Assembly (NCBI GenBank): GCA_017744605.1
Contig: JAGIAZ010000025.1
Span: forward strand, 1 to 35,359
Source: Sphingobium sp.
GTDB taxonomy: Bacteria; Pseudomonadota; Alphaproteobacteria; Sphingomonadales; Sphingomonadaceae
Direction of reading: 5' to 3'
DNA length: 35,359 bases
Position numbers and translations under genes: made by a program. Below are positions 29,934 to 35,359 of this stretch, piece by piece. The notes under the pieces were generated by a model. It saw nothing but the letters and a program-made list of their open reading frames with translations. It made no database searches and had not been told where the DNA came from. The number at the start of each line of letters is the position of its first letter. The stretch's first letter is position 1.

Positions 29934-30122
29934 TCAGCGCTGAGGGCCAACGTAGATGGCGCTCCATTTGTCGAGCGTGTTGGTCGGACCGCCGTCAATA
30001 TGGATCGCCGTCGTATGGGGCAGATCGAATGCCTGCATGAACAGTGTCGCCTTGTACCATTGGCGATGCCGGTCCCGAAAATGGACGGTGCGGTCGTCTT
30101 CTCCCGCTGCCCAGGGTGGCAA
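29934..30122 (-). CDS. Possible small protein ending TNTLDKWSAIYVGPQR
   Basis: A short minus-strand frame in the gap between two plus-strand genes. Its product includes DRTVHFRDRHRQWYKATLF, DLPHTTAIHIDGGPTNTLD and KWSAIYVGPQR, with balanced composition and coding-like third positions, unlike the Arg/Ser-rich shadow frames around it. No ATG or ribosome site is found; the TTG at 30122 is only a guess and the frame continues upstream into the GNAT gene region. It may be the 3' remnant of a longer gene. I do not recognise the family. Confidence 0.35.
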   Translation of the reverse strand: MPPWAAGEDDRTVHFRDRHRQWYKATLFMQAFDLPHTTAIHIDGGPTNTLDKWSAIYVGPQR

Positions 30123-30152
30123 GATGCGCCGCGCTTTTTTACATGTCTCGCC

Positions 30153-30707
30153 ATGGCTGCTGACTCCACGGACCTGCTGACGCCCTTGCGCGACCATGAC
30201 TTGCGACTGATCCCGCTCGAAGAAAGCCATCGCGATGCGCTCCGAACAGCCTGTGCCGAGGACACCGACATCTGGCGCATCTATGCCAGCAATTTCGGCC
30301 CGCCGGATTTCGACCGCAACTTCACCGCGCTGCTCGCCAATCCCGGCCGCCTCGGCTTTGCGATCATGCTGGGCGACCGGCTGGTCGGCATGACGGCCTA
30401 TCTCCGGATCGACCTGCCCGGCGACACGCTGGAGATCGGCAACACCTACATCGCTCCATCCGAGCGCGGCACCGGACTCAACCGGCGCGTGAAAAGGCTC
30501 ATGATCGAGCACGCGTTCGCCTGCCACTTCCGGCGCATCGAGTTTCGCGTCGATACCCGCAACGAACGTAGCCAGGCTGCGGTTCTGAAGCTCGGCGCCC
30601 ATCGCGAAGGGCTGCTGCGCGCAGAGCGCATCATCTGGACAGGCCATGTCCGCGACACGTGCCTGTTCGGCCTGCTCAAGAGCGACTGGGCGCCCTGGAC
30701 GCCCTGA
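30153..30707 (+). CDS. GNAT family N-acetyltransferase (RimJ/RimL-like)
   Basis: A 184-residue acetyltransferase. The start LRDHDLRLIPLEESHRDALR, the central GDTLEIGNTYIAPSERGTGL with the acetyl-CoA binding RGTGLNRRVKRLMIEHAF, and IEFRVDTRNERSQAAVLKLG followed by HREGLLR are typical of the group that acetylates protein N-termini or antibiotics. The substrate is unknown. The ATG at 30153 starts the conserved part; upstream frame is not protein-like. It has the same direction as the acyltransferase gene and converges with DUF6491. Confidence 0.87.
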   Translation: MAADSTDLLTPLRDHDLRLIPLEESHRDALRTACAEDTDIWRIYASNFGPPDFDRNFTALLANPGRLGFAIMLGDRLVGMTAYLRIDLPGDTLEIGNTYIAPSERGTGLNRRVKRLMIEHAFACHFRRIEFRVDTRNERSQAAVLKLGAHREGLLRAERIIWTGHVRDTCLFGLLKSDWAPWTP

Positions 30708-30722
30708 ACGCCTGTTTCGTGC

Positions 30723-31130
30723 CTATTTCGCGCCGGCGGCCTTGGCCTTGGGCGGCGGCGGTCCGCTCGTCACGAAGGACGATAGCGGGATACGCTGACC
30801 GCCCACCACGACCGTGCCGAACCGGTCGAGCTGGTTCGTGCCCTTGGTTTCGAAACCGATGCTGGTGGCGAAGCTGAGGTCCGGGCTCGGGATCGAGAGC
30901 CGTGCGATGTACCAGTTGCGCTGGATATCCTGCACGTAAAGCGAGCTGTCGTCGATCGCGCGCCAGTCGCGGATGCCGCCCATATTCGCGAAGGGGATCG
31001 AGGCCTCCTTCCCCGCAAGCTTGGCTTCCTCGGCGGCAACGGCCTGCTCGGCCGCACGCACGCCGCCTGTCACGACGAATGCGGTCGCGGCCATCAGCGT
31101 CGCGGCAATGAAACGGGACTCGATCTTCAT
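30723..31130 (-). CDS. DUF6491 family exported protein
   Basis: A 135-residue protein with a signal peptide (MKIESRFIAATLMAATAFVV, cleaved after VRAA). The mature part has IPFANMGGIRDWRAIDDSSL, YVQDIQRNWYIARLS, SFATSIGFETKG and LDRFGTVVVGGQRI, the DUF6491 pattern. Function is unknown; it should act in the periplasm. Two ATGs overlap; the one at 31130 has GGAGG at the right distance. It ends in a Pro/Ala/Lys tail. It follows tdk by 100 bases on the same strand. Confidence 0.8.
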   Translation of the reverse strand: MKIESRFIAATLMAATAFVVTGGVRAAEQAVAAEEAKLAGKEASIPFANMGGIRDWRAIDDSSLYVQDIQRNWYIARLSIPSPDLSFATSIGFETKGTNQLDRFGTVVVGGQRIPLSSFVTSGPPPPKAKAAGAK

Positions 31131-31230
31131 CATGGCCTCCAGCCTTCTCCTCTTCGGCCTTGCGCGGACTGCCCTATAGCACATTGGCTGAAGCGTGCGT
31201 GAACCGGCTATTCAGTTTTGTATCAAGCGA

Positions 31231-31812
31231 TTAGCAGCCCTTCATCGCCTCGCTGAAATGGCGGCGGCAAAGCGCGACATAGCTTTCATTGCCGCCGATG
31301 CCGATCTGCTCGCCTTCGACGACCGCATTGCCCTGATCGTCGATCCGCAGGTTCATCGTCGCCTTGCGGCCACAATGGCAGACCGCCTTGAGCTCCACGA
31401 GCGTGTCCGCGATGCCCAGCAGTATCGCGGAGCCCGGAAACAGCTCACCCTGGAAATCCGTCCGCAGCCCATAGCAGAGTACGGGCACATTCAGTTCGTC
31501 CGCCACGCGCGCCAGCTGCCAGACCTGCTCCGGAGTCAGGAACTGGGCTTCGTCCACGAGCAGGCAGGCCAGCGGTCCCTCGAGGACCCGTGCGTTCGCC
31601 TGCGCGAACAGATCCGTCCCGCGGCCATAGACTCTCGAAGGCTCGGCGAGACCGATGCGCGAATTGATCCAGCCGCTACGATCGCGATCGTCGATCTGCG
31701 CCGTCCATAGCATCGTCGCCATGCCGCGCTCCCGATAATTGAAATCGGCTTGCAGCAGCGTGGTCGATTTGCCCGCGTTCATGCTGGCATAATAGAAATA
31801 GAGCTTGGCCAT
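31231..31812 (-). CDS. tdk: Thymidine kinase (type II)
   Basis: A 193-residue salvage enzyme phosphorylating thymidine with ATP. The P-loop is YASMNAGKSTTLL, the catalytic Glu is in CLLVDEAQFLTPEQV, and zinc ligands are in CHCGRKA and YVALCRRHF. Length is that of bacterial type II kinases. It starts 19 bases after rbfA on the same strand and is probably cotranscribed. Confidence 0.97.
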   Translation of the reverse strand: MAKLYFYYASMNAGKSTTLLQADFNYRERGMATMLWTAQIDDRDRSGWINSRIGLAEPSRVYGRGTDLFAQANARVLEGPLACLLVDEAQFLTPEQVWQLARVADELNVPVLCYGLRTDFQGELFPGSAILLGIADTLVELKAVCHCGRKATMNLRIDDQGNAVVEGEQIGIGGNESYVALCRRHFSEAMKGC

Positions 31813-31831
31813 GGCGGCCAGCTATAGCGGT

Positions 31832-32224
31832 TCAGTCGCGCTCGCCAAGGTCCTGCGCCACCTTCGGATCGCGCAGCAACGCGTCGATGTGGCTGCCTTC
31901 CTCGAAGCTGTCGTCAGCGATGAACTTGAGCTTCGCGGCGGACTTCATCTTGATGCGTTTCGCGACTTCCCGCTGAAGATAAGCGGTGTTGATCCGCAGC
32001 GCCTTGAGTACGGCTTCCTCATCCTTGCCGAGCAACGGCTTCACGAAGACGGTGGCGTGTCTCAGATCGGGTGACATGCGCACTTCGGTGACGCTGACCA
32101 TATGGCTGGCCAATATATCGTCATGCACGTCGCCGCGCTGGAGGATGCCCGCCAGGACATGACGCACTTCCTCGCCGACGCGCAGCAGACGGACCGACGG
32201 CGTGCCGCTTTCGGGCTTAGCCAT
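31832..32224 (-). CDS. rbfA: Ribosome-binding factor A
   Basis: A 130-residue KH-fold factor for 16S rRNA maturation and cold growth. [37 protein letters not shown] and [19 protein letters not shown] are the family segments. Its ATG lies inside the last codons of the VOC gene (8-base overlap), so translation is likely coupled. It belongs with infB in the conserved operon. Confidence 0.97.
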   Translation of the reverse strand: MAKPESGTPSVRLLRVGEEVRHVLAGILQRGDVHDDILASHMVSVTEVRMSPDLRHATVFVKPLLGKDEEAVLKALRINTAYLQREVAKRIKMKSAAKLKFIADDSFEEGSHIDALLRDPKVAQDLGERD

Positions 32225-32591
32225 TTCGCTCGTCCGTGAAGAAGGTCAGCTTGTTGCCGGCCGGATCCTGGATCGTGATCTCGCGCGTGCCCCAATCCTG
32301 AAGCTGCGGCTCGCCGGGATTGGCGTTGCCGAACTTCTTGGCGCGGAGTTCCGCCATATAGGCTGAGACGTCGTCGACCCGGATGCGGATCGCCGAGCCC
32401 GGCGTGGCGTCGCCATAATGCTCCGAAAGATGCAGCACGCATTCGCCCTTGCGCACGCCCATGTAGAGCGGTGCCTCAGGCGTGAAGCGATGCTCGAACA
32501 GCACCTCGAATCCCAGAAAGTCGAGATAGAAGGCGCGCGTCCGCGCCTCGTCGAAGCTGCGCAGGATAGGCGTGGGTGTACCGAGCATCAT
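32217..32591 (-). CDS. VOC family (glyoxalase-like) protein
   Basis: A 124-residue single-domain protein with [20 protein letters not shown] and [10 protein letters not shown] at the start, HLSEHYGD in the middle and [19 protein letters not shown] at the end, the glyoxalase/bleomycin resistance pattern. His and Glu residues in these motifs could bind a metal. The substrate is unknown. It sits between infB and rbfA and overlaps rbfA by 8 bases, an uncommon guest in this operon. Confidence 0.85.
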   Translation of the reverse strand: MMLGTPTPILRSFDEARTRAFYLDFLGFEVLFEHRFTPEAPLYMGVRKGECVLHLSEHYGDATPGSAIRIRVDDVSAYMAELRAKKFGNANPGEPQLQDWGTREITIQDPAGNKLTFFTDERNG

Positions 32592-32595
32592 CGCA

Positions 32596-32727
32596 TCACA
32601 TCCAATGCATCAGGCCGAAAGGCAGAAGGACGATGACCAGACCCGGTGCCGGGGCACAATCCGGAGTTGTCTCCGCATTGGTGCGGCACCGCCGGTTTGT
32701 CTGCTCGTCCGAATCCGTCTCGGCCAT
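32596..32727 (-). CDS. Possible 43-aa protein with hydrophobic C-terminus
   Basis: In the 154-base gap between infB and the VOC gene an ATG at 32727, preceded by AAGGGAG three bases away, opens a 43-residue frame. It begins MAETDSDEQTNRRC and ends APGLVIVLLPFGLMHWM, a polar head and one possible membrane segment. Position in the operon and the purine-rich site favour a real gene; size and lack of a known family count against it. Confidence 0.35.
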   Translation of the reverse strand: MAETDSDEQTNRRCRTNAETTPDCAPAPGLVIVLLPFGLMHWM

Positions 32728-32745
32728 CTGCTCCCTTCAGGCGCC

Positions 32746-35280
32746 TTACAGCGTCCTCGTGCGCTCCTCGACCTCGAACAGTTCGAGCGTGTCGCCGACC
32801 TTGATGTCGTTGGTGTCAGCCAGCAGCGCACCGCACTCCACGCCCGCACGCACTTCGGCCACATCGTCCTTGAAGCGGCGCAGCGAGGCGATCGTGGTCG
32901 CGGAAACGATGACGTTGTCGCGCGTGAGGCGCGCGTTGAGGCCCTTGCGGATGACGCCGTCGACGACGAGCAGGCCCGCAGCCTTGTCCTTCTTGCCGGC
33001 CGGGAAGACCTGCAGGACTTCGGCCATGCCGATCACCGTCTCGATGCGCTCCGGCGCGAGCTGGCCGGCCATTTCGTTGCGCACTTCCTCGATGAGGTCG
33101 TAGATCACGTCATAGTAGCGCAGCGAGATCTTGTCGCGCTCCGCGAGCTGACGCGCCTTGGGATTGGGACGCACGTTGAAGCCGATCAGCGGCGCCCGGC
33201 TGGCGGCTGCCAGCGTCACGTCGCTCTCCGTGATCGCGCCGGCGCCCGAATGCAGGATGCGCACCTTGATCTCGTCGGTCGAGATGCGGTTGAGCGAGTT
33301 CACGATCGCTTCAACCGAGCCCTGCGTGTCGGCCTTCACCACCACCGGATATTCGATAACCTGGGTGTTGAGCGCGGAGAACATGTGCTCGAAGCTGGTC
33401 GGCGCGGCGGTCGTGCGCTTCTTGAGCGCCTGCTCCTGACGATAGGTGGCGACCTCGCGGGCGCGCGCTTCATTCTCGACGACGGAGAGCTGGTCGCCGG
33501 CAAGCGGCACACCGGCCAGGCCGAGAACCTCGACCGGCACGGACGGGCCGGCCGACTTCACATTCTCACCCTTGTCATTGACCATCGCGCGGACCTTGCC
33601 CGAATGTTCGCCGACCACGAAGATGTCGCCGACGCGGAGCGTGCCGCGGCCGACCAGGATCGTCGCGACGGGGCCACGGCCCTTGTCGAGTTGGGCCTCG
33701 ACAACGGCGCCCTCGGCAGACCGGTCAGGATTCGCTTTCAATTCAAGGAGTTCTGCCTGAAGAAGGATCTTCTCGATGAGCGTATCGAGCCCCAATTTCT
33801 TCAAGGCGGACACTTCGACATCCTGCGTGTCGCCGCCCATGGCCTCGACCTGGATATCGTGCTCGAGCAGGCGCTCGCGAACCTTCTGCGGATTGGCCTC
33901 ATGCTTGTCGATCTTGTTGATCGCGACGATCATCGGAACGCCGGCCGCCTTGGTGTGATTGATCGCCTCGACGGTCTGCGGCATCAGGCCATCATCGGCC
34001 GCCACGACGAGCACGACGATGTCGGTGACGTTGGCGCCACGCGCGCGCATCTCGGTAAAGGCCTCATGCCCCGGCGTATCGAGGAAGGTGATGATCTCGC
34101 CGCTCTTGGTCTTCACCTGATAGGCGCCGATGTGCTGCGTGATGCCGCCGGCCTCGCCAGCGACGACATCCGTGCCACGCAGGGCGTCGAGCAGGCTGGT
34201 CTTGCCATGGTCGACATGGCCCATGATCGTGACCACGGGCGGACGGGGCTTCAGGGACTCGCTGGCATCGATGTCCGCCGCCGTGTCGATCTCGACATCC
34301 GACTCGGAAACGCGCGTGATGCGGTGGCCGAATTCCTCCACGAGCAGCTCGGCGGTGTCCTGATCGATCACGTCGTTGATCGTGACCGGCGTGCCCATCT
34401 TGAACAGCGCCTTCACCAGATCGGCGCCCTTCTCCGCCATGCGATTGGCCAGTTCGCCAACGGTGATGCCCTCGGGCACCACGACATCGCGCGACTGCTT
34501 CTCGCGCTGAACAGGGCCACCGCTATGCGTGCGGCGATATTCCTTTTCACGCGCACGGCGCAGGGCCGCGAGCGACCGCGCACGAGCGCTGTCATCGTCG
34601 GCCAGGGCGCGGTTGACCGTGAGCTTGCCGGACTGGCGGCGATCGTCGGTCGCGCCACGCTTGGGACGCTCGACCTTGACCTCCGGGCGCTTGACGGGAG
34701 CCACCGGGGTGAAGCGGCGAATGGCGGGACGCTCTTCGCTGCTCCCACTGCTGTCCTGGGCAGCGGCCGGTTCCGCCGCGGGCGCATTCTTCGCCGCTTC
34801 CGCAGCAGCCTGTTCGGCGGCCTCGCGTTGGCGCTGGGCCTCCTCTTCCGCACGGCGATTCTCTTCGGCGCGGCGCTTCTCTTCCTCGTTCGCGGCGGCG
34901 CGGTCGGCCTCCTCGCGACGGCGCGCCTCTTCTAGCTCGGTCATGCGCGCTTCCTCGGCCTCGCGCATCAGCCTGGCGGTCATTTCCTGACGCGAAAGCA
35001 GGCTGTCCGTTGCGGAAGGACGCGGCGGCGGGGGCGCGGGAGCGGGACGTGCAGGCTGGGCAGCGACCGGCGGCGGCGGGGGTGCCGCGGGCTCGGGCGC
35101 GCTCGCGGCGGACTCAGCCTCACCGGGCTTGCCGATGATGCGGCGGCGCTTGACCTCGACCACGACCGTATTCTTGCGGCCATGGCTGAAGCTTTGCTGC
35201 ACCTGGCCAGCCTCGACCGTCCGCTTGAGGCCAAGCGGCTTGCGGCCCAGGACCGGCTTTTCTCCGTTATTATCGCTCAT
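32746..35280 (-). CDS. infB: Translation initiation factor IF-2
   Basis: An 844-residue GTPase that brings fMet-tRNA to the ribosome. A short N-terminal IF2-associated region (to about 55) is followed by a Pro/Ala-rich and then highly charged Glu/Arg helix (60-250), the IF2-N domain ([20 protein letters not shown]), the G domain with GHVDHGKT (354-361), DTPGHEAF and NKIDKHE, and the C-terminal beta-barrel domains ending [14 protein letters not shown]. The ATG at 35280 overlaps the stop of the upstream gene by ATGA. It heads the infB-rbfA part of the window. Confidence 0.98.
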   Translation of the reverse strand: MSDNNGEKPVLGRKPLGLKRTVEAGQVQQSFSHGRKNTVVVEVKRRRIIGKPGEAESAASAPEPAAPPPPPVAAQPARPAPAPPPPRPSATDSLLSRQEMTARLMREAEEARMTELEEARRREEADRAAANEEEKRRAEENRRAEEEAQRQREAAEQAAAEAAKNAPAAEPAAAQDSSGSSEERPAIRRFTPVAPVKRPEVKVERPKRGATDDRRQSGKLTVNRALADDDSARARSLAALRRAREKEYRRTHSGGPVQREKQSRDVVVPEGITVGELANRMAEKGADLVKALFKMGTPVTINDVIDQDTAELLVEEFGHRITRVSESDVEIDTAADIDASESLKPRPPVVTIMGHVDHGKTSLLDALRGTDVVAGEAGGITQHIGAYQVKTKSGEIITFLDTPGHEAFTEMRARGANVTDIVVLVVAADDGLMPQTVEAINHTKAAGVPMIVAINKIDKHEANPQKVRERLLEHDIQVEAMGGDTQDVEVSALKKLGLDTLIEKILLQAELLELKANPDRSAEGAVVEAQLDKGRGPVATILVGRGTLRVGDIFVVGEHSGKVRAMVNDKGENVKSAGPSVPVEVLGLAGVPLAGDQLSVVENEARAREVATYRQEQALKKRTTAAPTSFEHMFSALNTQVIEYPVVVKADTQGSVEAIVNSLNRISTDEIKVRILHSGAGAITESDVTLAAASRAPLIGFNVRPNPKARQLAERDKISLRYYDVIYDLIEEVRNEMAGQLAPERIETVIGMAEVLQVFPAGKKDKAAGLLVVDGVIRKGLNARLTRDNVIVSATTIASLRRFKDDVAEVRAGVECGALLADTNDIKVGDTLELFEVEERTRTL

Positions 35281-35359
35281 CGACGAACCAAACCCTTCAA
35301 ATCAAACAGAGGCCCGCCACCGCCATACTGGCGCCGGCCGGCCAATATCATTCCACGGC
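35277..35359 (-). CDS. Probable YlxR/DUF448 protein, C-terminal end (rest outside window)
   Basis: The frame that ends at 35277-35279 reads [17 protein letters not shown] before its stop, a coherent protein end, and overlaps the infB start by four bases (ATGA). In alphaproteobacteria the gene between nusA and infB encodes the DUF448 RNA-binding protein YlxR, so this is probably its C-terminus. Only 26 codons plus the stop are visible, so the call rests mainly on position. Confidence 0.6.
   Translation of the reverse strand, partial: RGMILAGRRQYGGGGPLFDLKGLVRR

Noticed and set aside
29934..30647. 237-codon minus-strand frame through the GNAT gene
   Set aside because: Only the end beyond the GNAT gene looks like protein; the rest is the shadow of the acetyltransferase. 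The end is reported separately.
32572..34935. 787-codon plus-strand open frame opposite infB
   Set aside because: Antisense shadow of infB; composition is His/Arg/Asp-rich as expected from the reversed frame.

Overview
The window is a chromosomal segment of a high-GC alphaproteobacterium, most likely a member of the Sphingomonadales. Supporting this are the RcdA/DUF1465 gene, DUF2171 and DUF6491 proteins, YdcH-type small proteins, the TamA-TamB pair, a three-gene succinate dehydrogenase run and the nusA-operon genes (ylxR end, infB, rbfA, truB, rpsO, pnp). Most of the window is housekeeping sequence on the minus strand, with many stop/start overlaps (TGATG, ATGA or 8-nt).

Layout. 1-820: 3' part of glnA and its terminator. 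960-9175: hybrid histidine kinase, tamB and tamA, all minus. 9279-10496: an RcdA-like gene and two divergent YdcH-like genes. 10610-13993: a methyltransferase followed upstream by sdhA, sdhD and sdhC, with sdhB absent from its usual place. 14183-16606: a soluble chemoreceptor-like protein and PrmA, plus strand. 16685-17905: an MFS exporter. 18081-23870: ligA, a DUF559 nuclease gene, a broken small gene, recN and bamD, minus. 23871-24659: a gene-poor stretch with a palindromic repeat and a possible small winged-helix ORF. 24660-35359: DUF2171, pnp, rpsO and truB, then two plus-strand transferases, DUF6491, tdk, rbfA, a VOC protein, infB and the end of ylxR.

How the genes work together. tamA/tamB and bamD serve outer-membrane biogenesis; recN and ligA serve DNA repair and replication; sdhCDA serves the TCA cycle and respiration; infB, rbfA, truB, rpsO, pnp and prmA serve translation and RNA turnover. 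The usual infB-rbfA-truB block is split here by about 3 kb carrying tdk, DUF6491, a GNAT acetyltransferase and a membrane acyltransferase, the last two on the opposite strand.

The most interesting part is the recN-ligA interval (20188-21177). It looks like a small insertion hotspot holding two gene-sized cassettes. One is a DUF559 endonuclease-like gene bounded by 36-bp inverted repeats that are themselves palindromes. The other is a small gene translationally coupled to recN and bounded by an 81-bp direct repeat of the recN 3' end; this gene carries one in-frame TGA where its family is expected to have Trp. No integrase, transposase, CRISPR array, tRNA or rRNA gene was seen.
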